Shown here piece by piece: positions 50,040 to 59,982 of a stretch of 64,000 nt of DNA. Below the pieces are notes generated by a model that searched no databases, was not told the DNA's origin, and was given only the letters and a program-made list of their open reading frames with translations. A program made the translations under genes and the position numbers. Source of the stretch: Casp-actino8 sp964614655 (GTDB lineage Bacteria; Actinomycetota; Acidimicrobiia; Acidimicrobiales; Ilumatobacteraceae); the NCBI GenBank assembly GCA_964614655.1, contig CAZTPF010000007.1, positions 19,376 through 83,375 on the forward strand, in the 5' to 3' direction. Position 1 is the stretch's first letter. Every line of letters starts with the position of its first letter.

Positions 50040-50693
50040 TCACGTTCTTTCGATCCGCACCAGCCCGAGTCGCGCCGCTCTGACGACGGCCTGGGTCCGG
50101 TCGTCGACGTCCAATTTGTCGTAGACCGAGGCCAGATGGTTCTTCACGGTCTTCTGGCTGATGAAGAGTTTGTCGGCGATCTCGACCGTGGTGGCGCCCT
50201 CGGCCACGAGGACGAGAACCTCGTGCTCACGCTCGGTGAGGAGTGAGTCGCCCGTCGGACTCCCGGGAGTGTCGGCCAGAACGCTTCGTACGTCGGCCGA
50301 CAGCACGACGTCACCGGCCATCGCGTCGCTGATGGCGGCTTCGAGTTCCTCGACGTCGCAATCCTTGCTGAGGTAGCCGCGCGCTCCGGCGGCCAGAGCG
50401 TGACGCACCGTGACGGCGTCGACGTGCATCGACAGCATCACCACCCGTCGACGACGATCGACGGCCAGTATCTCCTTCAGGGCAGTGATTCCGTCGCCGT
50501 TCGGCATGGCGACGTCGAGGAGTACGAGATCGGGTTCGTGCTGTCGGGTGAGACGGGCGGCCTGCTTTCCGTCGGCGGCTTCTCCGACGACGTCGTGTCC
50601 GCCTTTTCGCAGGCGATCGGCGAGAAGACGTCGAAAGAGGCCGTGATCGTCCGCCACGACGATTCGCGCCGAGATGTTCGCCGAGTCGCTCAT
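50040..50693 (-). CDS. NarL/FixJ-family response regulator
   Basis: 217 residues. Receiver domain with ADDH (14-17), Asp60 in LVLLDVAMPNGDG and Lys in GYLSKD. C-terminal LuxR-type helix-turn-helix: LTEREHEVLVLVAEGATTVEIADKLFISQKTVKNHLASVYDKL. No sensor kinase is adjacent, so it is an orphan in this window. The stop abuts the rpsA stop. Confidence 0.92.
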   Translation of the reverse strand: MSDSANISARIVVADDHGLFRRLLADRLRKGGHDVVGEAADGKQAARLTRQHEPDLVLLDVAMPNGDGITALKEILAVDRRRRVVMLSMHVDAVTVRHALAAGARGYLSKDCDVEELEAAISDAMAGDVVLSADVRSVLADTPGSPTGDSLLTEREHEVLVLVAEGATTVEIADKLFISQKTVKNHLASVYDKLDVDDRTQAVVRAARLGLVRIERT

Positions 50694-50759
50694 GCGGGGA
50701 GGGTACCGACAACGGCTCCCGGGTTCCGGTCGCCCTCGGCATCTCGGGCTCGAAGCACC

Positions 50760-50765
50760 TAACGT
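50760..50765 (+). promoter_or_regulatory. -10 box TAACGT for coaE
   Basis: Six nt ahead of the ATG at 50772. Confidence 0.55.
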
Positions 50766-50771
50766 GACGTC

Positions 50772-51419
50772 ATGATTCTCGTGGGTCTGACCGGCGGCAT
50801 CGGGTCCGGGAAGTCGACCGTCTCCGAACTGCTGTCGCGTCGCGGCGCGGTGATCGTCGACGCCGACGCCATCACGCGTGAGGTGCAGCTTCCGGGCTCA
50901 CCGGTCCTCACTGCGTTGGCCGAGGCCTTCGGATCCGAGGTGATCGCAGCCGACGGGAGTCTGGATCGGGCGGCGGTGGCCAACGTCGTCTTCTCGGACC
51001 CTGAAGCGCTCAAGAAATTGAACGCCATCGTCCATCCGGCGGTGGGTCGGCTGATGAACGATCGAATTCTCGAACAGCGTGCCACCCACAACGTGGTGAT
51101 TCTCGACATTCCTTTGCTGACCGAGAATCCGCGCGAGGGCCTGCAGGGTCGAATCGTCGTCGACGTTCCCGTGGAGACCCAAGTCGACCGTCTCGTGCGG
51201 CATCGTGGTTTCTCCGAGGACGATGCCCGAGCACGGATCGCCCGTCAGGCGTCGCGTGAAGAACGATTGGCGGCCGCCGATTTCGTCATCGACAACAGCG
51301 GTGTTCCGGCCGATCTCGAGCCCCAGTTGGATCGGCTCTGGGATTGGCTGACGTCTCTACCGCAGTTGCCGCATGACTACGAACCGATTCTTCCGACCTC
51401 GCGTCCATCTCAGGCATGA
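50772..51419 (+). CDS. coaE: Dephospho-CoA kinase
   Basis: 215 residues. P-loop GLTGGIGSGKST (5-16), VDADAITREV, HPAVGRLM, LDIPLLTE and the lid region QVDRLVRHRGFSEDDARARIARQ. It performs the last step of CoA synthesis. ATGA overlap with uvrB, the usual actinobacterial coaE-uvrB order. Confidence 0.95.
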   Translation: MILVGLTGGIGSGKSTVSELLSRRGAVIVDADAITREVQLPGSPVLTALAEAFGSEVIAADGSLDRAAVANVVFSDPEALKKLNAIVHPAVGRLMNDRILEQRATHNVVILDIPLLTENPREGLQGRIVVDVPVETQVDRLVRHRGFSEDDARARIARQASREERLAAADFVIDNSGVPADLEPQLDRLWDWLTSLPQLPHDYEPILPTSRPSQA

Positions 51420-53446
51420 CTGACGAACGTCGCCTGCGAGTCGTCTCGGAGTTCGAGCCGGCCGGTGACCAGCCGGCGGCCATTCGGGCCCTGTCGGAGG
51501 GGATCGAAGAGGGAATGCGCTTCCAGACACTGCTCGGCATCACCGGCTCCGGGAAGAGCGCAACGATCGCCTGGACGATCGAGCAGGTGCAACGACCCAC
51601 TCTGATCCTGGCTCCCAACAAGAGTCTCGCCGCTCAATTGGCACAGGAGATGAGGGAATTCTTTCCCGACAATCGCGTCGAGTACTTCGTGAGCTACTAC
51701 GACTACTACCAACCCGAGGCCTACATCGCCTCGAGCGACACCTACATCGAGAAGGACTCGTCGATCAACGACGAGATCGACCGACTTCGGCATTCGGCGA
51801 CTGCTGCTCTCCTGACTCGGCGAGACACGATCGTCGTCGCTTCCGTTTCGTGCATCTACGGCATGGGTGATCCCGACGAGTACAGGGGGCAACTTCTCGA
51901 GTTGCACTGCGGGGTCGACTACGACATGCGCAGCGTTCTTCGACGCCTCGTCGACCTCCAGTACGACCGGAACGACATGGCTCTCGGGCGCGGCAACTTC
52001 CGTGTGAGGGGTGACACGATCGAGATCCATCCGGCGTACGAAGAATCCGTTCTTCGAGTCGAGATGTTCGGTGACACCGTCGACCGCCTCACGATGATCG
52101 ATCCTCTCACCGGCGAAACCCTTCGCGAGTTGAGCGAAGTATTGGTCTTTCCGGCGACTCACTACGTGGCGGGAGACGAGCGGATGCGACGGGCGATCCT
52201 CGGTATCGAGGCCGAGTTGCAAGAGCGTCTGCAGGTGTTCGAGAAGGAAGGAAAGCTGCTCGAGGCGCAACGTCTCCGCATGCGAACCCAGCACGACCTG
52301 GAGATGATTCAGGAGGTCGGATACTGCAACGGCATCGAGAACTACTCGATGCACATCGACGGTCGCAGTCCGGGTGAACCGCCCTTCACCCTTCTCGACT
52401 ACTTCCCGAAGGATTACCTTCTCGTGATCGACGAAAGTCATGTGGCGGTCCCGCAGTTGCACGGCCAGTTCGCCGGTGACCGGAGCCGCAAAGACGTTCT
52501 TGTCGAACACGGCTTTCGCCTGCCGAGCGCTCGTGACAACCGCCCTCTTCAGTTCGACGAGGTGATGGAGCGCCTGAATCAGGTGGTCTTCCTGTCGGCG
52601 ACCCCGGGTCCGTTCGAGCTCGAGCGCTCGGAGAAGGTGGTGGAACAGATCGTCCGGCCGACCGGACTGGTCGATCCCGAAGTCGTGGTCAAGCCCACCA
52701 AGGGGCAGATCGACGACTTGATCACCCAGATCGAAGATCGAGTCGGACGTGGTGACCGAGTCCTCGTGACGACTCTGACCAAGAAGATGGCCGAGGATCT
52801 GACCGACTACCTCCTCGAACACGGACTACGGGTTCGCTACCTGCACAGCAACGTCGACACGATCCAGCGAATCGAAATTTTACGTGCTCTGCGTCTCGGC
52901 GAGTTCGACGTTCTGGTCGGAATCAATCTCCTTCGTGAAGGTCTCGACCTGCCCGAAGTCAGCCTGGTGGCGATCCTGGACGCCGACAAAGAGGGCTTCT
53001 TGCGCAGTGAGACCTCGCTGATCCAGATGATCGGGCGCGCCGCTCGAAACGTCGACGGTCAGGTCGTGATGTACGCCGACCAGATGACTCCGTCGATGGA
53101 ACGGGCCATAGGCGAGACCAATCGACGGCGCGGACTGCAGGTCGCCTACAACACCGAACACGGGATCAACCCGCAGACGATCCGCAAGGCGGTGGGCGAC
53201 ATCTTGTCGATGTTGCGCCCCGAAGGCGAGTCCGCTCCCGTTCCCGGCAAGGATCGGCGGCGTCAGCGTGAACGCGACCGGGTCCAGAGGGAACTGCGAA
53301 CGCTGCCTCAGCAGGAGATGGCCCGACTCGTGCAGACGCTCGAGGAGGAGATGCACGAAGCAGCGGCCGATCTCCGTTTCGAGTACGCCGCTCGCCTGCG
53401 TGACGAAATCAACGAACTACGGCGAGAAATGAAGGATGCGGGTTAG
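51416..53446 (+). CDS. uvrB: Excinuclease ABC subunit B
   Basis: 676 residues. Walker A GITGSGKSATIAW, the beta-hairpin region YYDYYQPEAYI, helicase motifs VIDESHVAVPQ, VFLSATPGPFELE and QMIGRAARN, and a C-terminal UVR domain (LEEEMHEAAADLRFEYAARLRDEI) that binds UvrC. Standard length. Nucleotide excision repair with uvrA and uvrC downstream. Confidence 0.97.
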   Translation: MTDERRLRVVSEFEPAGDQPAAIRALSEGIEEGMRFQTLLGITGSGKSATIAWTIEQVQRPTLILAPNKSLAAQLAQEMREFFPDNRVEYFVSYYDYYQPEAYIASSDTYIEKDSSINDEIDRLRHSATAALLTRRDTIVVASVSCIYGMGDPDEYRGQLLELHCGVDYDMRSVLRRLVDLQYDRNDMALGRGNFRVRGDTIEIHPAYEESVLRVEMFGDTVDRLTMIDPLTGETLRELSEVLVFPATHYVAGDERMRRAILGIEAELQERLQVFEKEGKLLEAQRLRMRTQHDLEMIQEVGYCNGIENYSMHIDGRSPGEPPFTLLDYFPKDYLLVIDESHVAVPQLHGQFAGDRSRKDVLVEHGFRLPSARDNRPLQFDEVMERLNQVVFLSATPGPFELERSEKVVEQIVRPTGLVDPEVVVKPTKGQIDDLITQIEDRVGRGDRVLVTTLTKKMAEDLTDYLLEHGLRVRYLHSNVDTIQRIEILRALRLGEFDVLVGINLLREGLDLPEVSLVAILDADKEGFLRSETSLIQMIGRAARNVDGQVVMYADQMTPSMERAIGETNRRRGLQVAYNTEHGINPQTIRKAVGDILSMLRPEGESAPVPGKDRRRQRERDRVQRELRTLPQQEMARLVQTLEEEMHEAAADLRFEYAARLRDEINELRREMKDAG

Positions 53447-53468
53447 GGGGCGCTCGGGTCGGCATCGG

Positions 53469-53474
53469 TAATGT
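53469..53474 (+). promoter_or_regulatory. -10 box TAATGT for uvrA
   Basis: Seven nt ahead of GTG 53482. Confidence 0.55.
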
Positions 53475-53481
53475 CGGCCGG

Positions 53482-56325
53482 GTGTCCGACCAGCTGATCG
53501 TCCGAGGGGCCCGCGAGCACAACCTCAAGAATCTGAGCGTCGACATTCCGCGCGACAAGATCGTCGTTTTCACGGGTTTGTCGGGCAGTGGCAAGTCGTC
53601 GTTGGCTTTCGACACGATCTACGCCGAGGGGCAACGGCGTTACGTCGAGTCGCTCAGTGCCTACGCGCGGCAGTTCCTCGGCCAGATGGACAAGCCGGAC
53701 GTCGACGTGATCGAGGGTCTGTCACCGGCGATCTCGATCGATCAGAAGTCGGCCAGTCGGAATCCGCGTTCGACGGTCGGCACCATCACCGAGGTGTACG
53801 ACTACCTTCGGCTCCTCTACGCCCGGATCGGAGTGCAGCACTGCCCCAAGGACGGCAGTCGTCTGGCCCGACAGACTCCGCAGCAGATCGTCGACCGTGT
53901 CCTCGCGCTCGACGAGGGGACTCGCTTCCAGGTCCTGGCCCCGGTCGTCCGAGGCCGCAAGGGTGAATACGAAACCCTGTTGAACGACGTCGCGGGACAG
54001 GGATTCGTGAGAGCTCGTGTCGACGGCGAGACCGTCGACATCGCCGAGTTCCTGAATCGTCCGACCAAGCTGGCGCGCTACGAACAGCACACGATCGAAG
54101 TCGTCGTCGATCGACTCGTCAACAAGAAGGGGATCGAGCGGCGGCTCACCGACAGTCTGGAGACGGCCCTCCGGCTGGCCGACGGTGTGGCCGAAGTCGA
54201 GATCGTCTCGGACTCCGAACCCGAACTTCTCACGTTCAGTCAGCATCTGGCCTGCCCGAAGTGCGGGTCGTCGTACGAGGAGCCCGCTCCTCGTAGCTTC
54301 TCGTTCAATTCGCCGTACGGAGCCTGTGAGACATGCGACGGACTCGGTACGACATTCGAGGTCGACCCCGAGCTGGTGGTTCCCGATCCCGATCTGGCGC
54401 TGAGCGAAGGGGCGATCGCGCCCTGGAGGAGTGCGCACACCGGGTTCTTCCAGCGGATCCTCGAGTCGGTGGCCGAGGATCACGACATCGACCTCGATCG
54501 CCCGTGGTCGAAACTCTCGGCCAAGTCCAGGAAGATCGTCCTGCAGGGGTTGCCCGGCACGATGACGGTTCGCTTCAAGAATCGCTACGGACGAGTCCGA
54601 CAGTTCAACACGACGTTCGAAGGTGTGATCCCGTGGATCAAACGACGTCACGAATCGGCCGAGAGCGACTGGTCCCGTGAACAGTACGAGGGCTACATGC
54701 GCCAGGTGCCGTGTTCGGCATGTGGCGGAGCCCGACTCAAACCGGCCACGTTGGCGGTCACGGTGAACGACCGCAACATCTCGGAGGTCTGCGATCTGCC
54801 CATCTCCGAGTCGGCGGCTTTCCTGCGGGGACTCCAGCTGTCCGATCGAGATCGCATGATCGCCGAGCGGGTCGTCAAGGAGATCGACGCTCGCCTCGGT
54901 TTCCTTCTCGACGTCGGTCTCGATTACTTGACCCTGTCGAGGTCGGCCGGAACCTTGGCCGGTGGCGAGGCACAGCGCATTCGCCTGGCCAGTCAGATCG
55001 GATCCGGGCTCGTCGGAACGCTATACGTCCTCGACGAACCCTCGATCGGACTCCATCAACGCGACAACCGCCGCCTCATCGACACCCTGCTACGTCTGCG
55101 TGATCTCGGGAACACGGTGCTCGTCGTCGAACACGACGAGGAGACGATCCGGGAGAGCGACTGGATCGTCGACATCGGACCCGGAGCCGGCGAGCACGGT
55201 GGGGAGGTCGTCTACAGCGGCCCGGTCAAAGGCATCCTGAAATGCAAGGAATCGGTGACGGGCCAGTACCTGTCGGGGAAGAAGTCGATACCGGTCCCCG
55301 AGGTCCGGCGTCAGCCAGGTGATCAATGGCTCGAGATCGTCGAAGCTCGAGAACACAACCTGAAGAACTTGAACGTCCGTATTCCACTCGGATGCTTCGT
55401 GGCCGTCACCGGCGTCTCGGGCAGCGGAAAGAGCACCCTCGTACGGGACATCCTCCTGCCCGTTCTGATGCAGAAGATCTACAAGTCCAAAGAGGCGCCG
55501 GGAAAGCACAAGCGGGTGAACGGAGTCCAATTCCTCGACAAGGTGATCGACATGGATCAGTCGCCCATCGGACGAACTCCCCGTTCGAATCCGGCCACCT
55601 ACACCGGAGTGTTCGACGGAATTCGAAAATTGTTCGCCTCCACCGCCGAGGCCAAGGTCAGGGGCTACCAGCCGGGTCGCTTCTCCTTCAACGTGCAAGG
55701 TGGACGCTGCGACGCCTGTTCGGGAGACGGAACCATCCGTATCGAGATGCACTTCCTGCCCGACGTCTACGTGCCCTGTGAGGTCTGCAAGGGCGCGCGC
55801 TACAACCGGGACACCCTCGAGATCGCCTTCAAGGGCAAGAACATCTCCGACGTCCTCGACATGCCGATCGAAGAGGCACTGGGGTTCTTCGCCAATCAGC
55901 CGTCGATCGCCCGTCACATGCAAACTCTCGTCGACGTCGGTCTCGGGTACGTGAGACTCGGCCAATCGGCACCCACTCTGTCGGGTGGTGAGGCGCAAAG
56001 AGTGAAGTTGGCGACCGAACTCGCCAAGCGGAGTACCGGTCACACCATCTATCTCCTCGACGAACCGACGACCGGCCTGCACTTCGAGGACGTCCGGCGT
56101 CTGCTCACGGTGTTGTCCCGGCTCGTCGATCAGGGCAACACGGTGCTCGTCATCGAGCACAACCTCGATGTCATCAAGACGGCCGACTGGATCGTCGACC
56201 TCGGTCCGGAGGGTGGCCACGGTGGCGGAACCGTCGTCGCCGAGGGTTCACCGGAGGTCGTCGCGCGAACGAAAGGAAGCCACACCGGGCGTTTTCTGGC
56301 CGATCTGCTGTCGGCATCCGCATGA
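53482..56325 (+). CDS. uvrA: Excinuclease ABC subunit A
   Basis: 947 residues, with two ABC ATPase halves. Walker A GLSGSGKSS and GVSGSGKST, and ABC signatures LAGGEAQRIRLA and LSGGEAQRVKLA. Zinc modules are CPKCGSSYE ... CETCDG, CSACGG and CDACSGDG ... CEVCKG. It recognises DNA damage and loads UvrB. GTG start with its own promoter 35 bp after uvrB. Confidence 0.97.
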   Translation: MSDQLIVRGAREHNLKNLSVDIPRDKIVVFTGLSGSGKSSLAFDTIYAEGQRRYVESLSAYARQFLGQMDKPDVDVIEGLSPAISIDQKSASRNPRSTVGTITEVYDYLRLLYARIGVQHCPKDGSRLARQTPQQIVDRVLALDEGTRFQVLAPVVRGRKGEYETLLNDVAGQGFVRARVDGETVDIAEFLNRPTKLARYEQHTIEVVVDRLVNKKGIERRLTDSLETALRLADGVAEVEIVSDSEPELLTFSQHLACPKCGSSYEEPAPRSFSFNSPYGACETCDGLGTTFEVDPELVVPDPDLALSEGAIAPWRSAHTGFFQRILESVAEDHDIDLDRPWSKLSAKSRKIVLQGLPGTMTVRFKNRYGRVRQFNTTFEGVIPWIKRRHESAESDWSREQYEGYMRQVPCSACGGARLKPATLAVTVNDRNISEVCDLPISESAAFLRGLQLSDRDRMIAERVVKEIDARLGFLLDVGLDYLTLSRSAGTLAGGEAQRIRLASQIGSGLVGTLYVLDEPSIGLHQRDNRRLIDTLLRLRDLGNTVLVVEHDEETIRESDWIVDIGPGAGEHGGEVVYSGPVKGILKCKESVTGQYLSGKKSIPVPEVRRQPGDQWLEIVEAREHNLKNLNVRIPLGCFVAVTGVSGSGKSTLVRDILLPVLMQKIYKSKEAPGKHKRVNGVQFLDKVIDMDQSPIGRTPRSNPATYTGVFDGIRKLFASTAEAKVRGYQPGRFSFNVQGGRCDACSGDGTIRIEMHFLPDVYVPCEVCKGARYNRDTLEIAFKGKNISDVLDMPIEEALGFFANQPSIARHMQTLVDVGLGYVRLGQSAPTLSGGEAQRVKLATELAKRSTGHTIYLLDEPTTGLHFEDVRRLLTVLSRLVDQGNTVLVIEHNLDVIKTADWIVDLGPEGGHGGGTVVAEGSPEVVARTKGSHTGRFLADLLSASA

Positions 56326-56336
56326 TGGTGCGCTCC

Positions 56337-56342
56337 TAGGCT
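56337..56342 (+). promoter_or_regulatory. -10 box TAGGCT for uvrC
   Basis: Six nt ahead of the ATG at 56349. Confidence 0.55.
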
Positions 56343-56348
56343 GAAGTC

Positions 56349-58229
56349 ATGCGCGAGCGCCCGACCGGCATTCCCGATTCCCCGGGCTCGTACCAGTTCA
56401 AGGACTCCCACGGGCGCGTGATCTATGTGGGCAAGGCGACCAGCCTTCGTTCACGTTTGTCGAGCTACTTCCAGGATCCGGCCCTCCTCCACCCGCGAAC
56501 TGCGCAGATGGTGTCGGAGGCCGACAACGTCGAGTGGATCACGGTTCGCAACGAACTCGAGGCCCTGATGCTGGAGTACAACCTCATCAAGGAGCATCGT
56601 CCCCGTTTCAACATTCGACTGCGAGACGACAAGAGTTATCCGTTCCTCGCCGTGACGGTCGATGAAGAATGGCCTCGCGCCTTCGTCATGCGCGGAACGC
56701 GTCGAAAAGGGACGCGCTACTTCGGGCCGTTCGCCCACGCCTACGCGATCCGGGACACTCTCGATCTGCTTTTGCGGACCTTTCCGATTCGCACCTGTAG
56801 CGACGGGAAGTTCGAACAGCATCGGAGACTCGGCCGACCCTGTCTGCTGTACCACATCGAGAAGTGCAGCGGCCCGTGTGTCGGTGCAGTCGAGTCGACC
56901 GCTTATTCGTCGTTGGTACGAGATCTGTGCAAGTTCCTCGACGGCGACACCGACGACGTCGTCCGTGATCTACGTGCACGGATGGAAGAGGCGTCGAAGG
57001 ATCTCGAGTTCGAACGGGCGGCGAGACTTCGGGATCGCCTCCAGTCCGTCGAACGGGCCGTCGAGAAGCAGCAGATGGTGGCCGAGCGCGACGAGGACTT
57101 CGACGCCATTGCGGTCGTCGACGACGAACTCGAGGCAGCTGTCCAAGTGTTCTACGTTCGCAAGGGCCGGGTCGTCGGACGCAAGGGTCTGGTGGTCGAC
57201 AAGGTCGAGGATCTGACCTCTGCTGGTCTCGGACACCGCATCGTCGAACTCCTCTACGGAGAAGAACCGGTTCTCGGTACGCCGCCGGCTCTGCTCGTGG
57301 AGACCGAACCCGATCGGGTCGAAGTCCTCGAGGAATGGTTGTCGACTCGGCGCGGATCGAAGGTGAGCGTTCGGGTTCCGAAGCGAGGTGACAAACGCGC
57401 CCTTCTCGACACGGCGCGCCTCAACGCCAAGGAGGAGTTCACACGTCATCGAATCAAGCGGGCGAGCGACCACAACAGTCGCAGTCGTGCCCTGACCGAG
57501 ATCCAGGACGCTCTCGGCCTCCCGGAAGCACCGCTCCGTATCGAGTGCTACGACATGGCCCACCTCCACGGAACCGATTACGTGGGCTCGATGGTGGTCC
57601 TGGAGGACGGGCTGCCGGCCAAGCGGGAATACCGACGATTCAAGATCAAGACGGTCGACGGAAACGACGACTACGCGGCGATGCGAGAAGTCCTGACGCG
57701 CCGTCTGTCGGCCTATCTTCGTGAACGTGACGAGATGATCGGAGAGGAGGGTTCGGCGCCTCGACGTTTCGCCTATCCACCGCAATTGCTCCTCGTCGAC
57801 GGCGGTCGGGGTCAACTGGCGGTGGCGGTGGACGTGGTGAGAGAGCTCGGTCTCGACGCCGAGATTCCGGTCGCCGCTCTGGCCAAGAAGTTCGAGGAGG
57901 TGTTCGTTCCCGGTCGTGACACTCCGGTCGTCTTGGCGCGCGGGAGCGAGGGGCTCTTCATGCTGCAGAGGATTCGTGACGAGGCGCACCGCTTCGCCAA
58001 CACGTTCCATAGGGAATTGCGCAGCAAGCGGATGACGAGTGGCTCGCTGGCCGGAATTCCCGGGCTCGGAGAAGCGAGGCAGAAGAAGCTGGTCAAGACG
58101 TTCGGCGGGGTGAACGCCGTCAAGGCGGCTTCACTCGACGATCTTCTGGCGGTGTCATGGTTGCCGAGTGCGGTCGCCCGTGCAGTCCACGAGAAGTTCC
58201 ACGGACCCGCGGCCGATCACGAGAAGTGA
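56349..58229 (+). CDS. uvrC: Excinuclease ABC subunit C
   Basis: 626 residues. N-terminal GIY-YIG nuclease (GSYQFKDSHGRVIYVGKATSLRSRLSSYF), a UVR domain (residues ~200-235), an RNase H-like 5' nuclease domain (IECYDMAHLHGTDYVGSMVV, LLVDGGRGQLAVAVDVV) and a C-terminal helix-hairpin-helix pair (LAGIPGLGEARQKKLVKTFGG). Dual incision of damaged DNA. The 3' end overlaps the convergent LLM gene by 13 nt. Confidence 0.97.
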   Translation: MRERPTGIPDSPGSYQFKDSHGRVIYVGKATSLRSRLSSYFQDPALLHPRTAQMVSEADNVEWITVRNELEALMLEYNLIKEHRPRFNIRLRDDKSYPFLAVTVDEEWPRAFVMRGTRRKGTRYFGPFAHAYAIRDTLDLLLRTFPIRTCSDGKFEQHRRLGRPCLLYHIEKCSGPCVGAVESTAYSSLVRDLCKFLDGDTDDVVRDLRARMEEASKDLEFERAARLRDRLQSVERAVEKQQMVAERDEDFDAIAVVDDELEAAVQVFYVRKGRVVGRKGLVVDKVEDLTSAGLGHRIVELLYGEEPVLGTPPALLVETEPDRVEVLEEWLSTRRGSKVSVRVPKRGDKRALLDTARLNAKEEFTRHRIKRASDHNSRSRALTEIQDALGLPEAPLRIECYDMAHLHGTDYVGSMVVLEDGLPAKREYRRFKIKTVDGNDDYAAMREVLTRRLSAYLRERDEMIGEEGSAPRRFAYPPQLLLVDGGRGQLAVAVDVVRELGLDAEIPVAALAKKFEEVFVPGRDTPVVLARGSEGLFMLQRIRDEAHRFANTFHRELRSKRMTSGSLAGIPGLGEARQKKLVKTFGGVNAVKAASLDDLLAVSWLPSAVARAVHEKFHGPAADHEK

Positions 58230-59131
58230 GGAAGGACCTCGCTGCGGAACATTTCGTAATTCTCTCGTCGAGCTTCGGCGTCGGCACCGAGGGTGAAGTC
58301 GGGGACGATGATCTCGTCGAATCCGGTGTCGACGAACGCTCCGATGGCATCGACGATCGACTGGACCGAACCGGCGATGGAGCGATCTGGTGGGGCGACG
58401 GCGAGGACGGCTGCCGCCGCCGAGTCGTCGACGGTGGGGAAGAAGAGGGCCTGGACGGAACGGTGCAATGAGTCGGGGTCGCGGTCGTGACGCTCGCATG
58501 CTCGGTCGACCACAGCGGCCTTGGTCGCTGCGACTTCCGGTGTGCCCCACGTGTTCCACTCGTCGGCCGACGTGACGGTGATGCGCGACATGCGCGGCCC
58601 GCCGGTGCCGACCATGATGGGTAGGCGGCTCTGGACCGGCCGCGGCCGACACGGCGCGTCGGTGATCGTGAAGTGCCGTCCGGCGAACGTCGTCCGGTCC
58701 TCGGTCAAAAGCTGGCGGACGATCGTGAGCGCCTCCTCGAAACGGTCGACACGATCCCTGTTGTCGAGAAGGGGTATCCCGTACGCCCGATGTTCGTTGA
58801 CCTGCCAGCCGGCACCGATCCCGAGGGTCAGGCGTCCACTGCTGATGCGGTCGAGTGTGGCGGCGGTGTTGGCGAGCAGCGCGGGATGGCGGACGGTCGT
58901 CGGGGACACGAGTGAGCCGATCCGGATGCTCTCGGTGACTGCTGCGGTCGCCGAGAGCATCGACCAGATCTCGTGGACGTCACCGTCGGCCACCGAGCCG
59001 TCCTCGGTGTTGGGCATGAAGTGGTCCGCGTACCACAGACAATGCCAGCTTCCGTCGTCGACGAACTCGGCGAGTGAACGAAGTTCCTCCCACGAACGTT
59101 CGGGTGACGGCCAGACGGAGAAGAGGGTCAT
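58217..59131 (-). CDS. LLM-class (luciferase-like) oxidoreductase, probably F420-dependent
   Basis: 304 residues, luciferase-like barrel: SWHCLWYADHFMPN, IRIGSLVSPTTVRHPALLANTAATLDRISSGRLTLGIGAGWQVNEHRAYGI, and LPIMVGTGGPRMSRIT. Substrate unknown. It stands between uvrC and rapZ, genes that are often adjacent in actinobacteria. Confidence 0.87.
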   Translation of the reverse strand: MTLFSVWPSPERSWEELRSLAEFVDDGSWHCLWYADHFMPNTEDGSVADGDVHEIWSMLSATAAVTESIRIGSLVSPTTVRHPALLANTAATLDRISSGRLTLGIGAGWQVNEHRAYGIPLLDNRDRVDRFEEALTIVRQLLTEDRTTFAGRHFTITDAPCRPRPVQSRLPIMVGTGGPRMSRITVTSADEWNTWGTPEVAATKAAVVDRACERHDRDPDSLHRSVQALFFPTVDDSAAAAVLAVAPPDRSIAGSVQSIVDAIGAFVDTGFDEIIVPDFTLGADAEARRENYEMFRSEVLPHFS

Positions 59132-59178
59132 GGTCGGACCCTAGTGAGGATCGAGAGCGAACGTCGCCCCTGCGCACC

Positions 59179-59184
59179 TAGGGT
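59179..59184 (+). promoter_or_regulatory. -10 box TAGGGT for the methyltransferase at 59191
   Basis: Six nt ahead of the GTG. Confidence 0.55.
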
Positions 59185-59190
59185 GTCGAC

Positions 59191-59931
59191 GTGGGAGATC
59201 GTCTCTGGGAGGACAACGCGACGTGGTGGATCGAGGGTTTCACCGATGGCGCCGACCCCGAGTACGAAGAACAGATCGTCCCGATGGCGATCGCCGACCT
59301 CGACGGATATCGGACGATTCTCGACGTGGGTTGCGGCGACGGGCAGATCGGTCGAGCCGTGACGAAGGCTCATGGTTGTCACGTCGTCGGCATCGATCCG
59401 ACCTGGAATCAGATCAAGGTCGCCAAGGAGCGGAGTCTGAGGGACGCCGATTCTTCGATGTCGGTCGCCCGGGCCGGAGCAGACCGCCTTCCCTTCGTCG
59501 ACGAGTCCTTCGACGCGGTGGTCGCCTGCCTGGTGTTCGAGCACATCAGAGAGGTCGACTCGGCGATCGGTGAGGTGGCGCGAGTCCTTCGACGGGGCGG
59601 GCGGTTCTCCTTCTTCTTGAATCATCCGCTCCTTCAGACTCCCGGCAGCGGATGGATCGACGATCAGGTCCTCGATCCTCCCGAACAGTATTGGAGAATC
59701 GGTCCGTACCTGATCGAAGAAGAGAGCGTCGAGGAAGTCGAGAAGGACGTGTTCATTCCCTTCATCCATCGTCCGTTGTCTCGCTACGTCGGAGCGATGG
59801 TTCGAAACGGTCTCGTCGTCACCGGAATGACCGAACCGGCACCCCCAGCTGGATTCCTGGCTCGGGCCTCTGAGTACGAAGCGGCATCGACGATCCCACG
59901 CCTTCTTCATCTGCAAGCCGAAAAGCTCTGA
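59191..59931 (+). CDS. Class I SAM-dependent methyltransferase
   Basis: 246 residues. Motif I ILDVGCGDGQIGRAV, then HVVGIDPTWNQIKVAKER. FDAVVACLVFEHIREVDSAIGEVARVLRRGGRFSFF is the UbiE/Coq5-like methyltransferase 11 signature. Substrate unknown. Own leaderless promoter. It lies between the LLM gene and rapZ. Confidence 0.86.
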   Translation: MGDRLWEDNATWWIEGFTDGADPEYEEQIVPMAIADLDGYRTILDVGCGDGQIGRAVTKAHGCHVVGIDPTWNQIKVAKERSLRDADSSMSVARAGADRLPFVDESFDAVVACLVFEHIREVDSAIGEVARVLRRGGRFSFFLNHPLLQTPGSGWIDDQVLDPPEQYWRIGPYLIEEESVEEVEKDVFIPFIHRPLSRYVGAMVRNGLVVTGMTEPAPPAGFLARASEYEAASTIPRLLHLQAEKL

Positions 59932-59968
59932 CGGCGCGGTGTCGACGCCCATGCAACGTCGGCCTTGC

Positions 59969-59974
59969 TAGCGT
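59969..59974 (+). promoter_or_regulatory. -10 box TAGCGT for rapZ
   Basis: Eight nt ahead of GTG 59983; it overlaps an alternative upstream TTG, which argues against that start. Confidence 0.5.
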
Positions 59975-59982
59975 CGTCGTCA

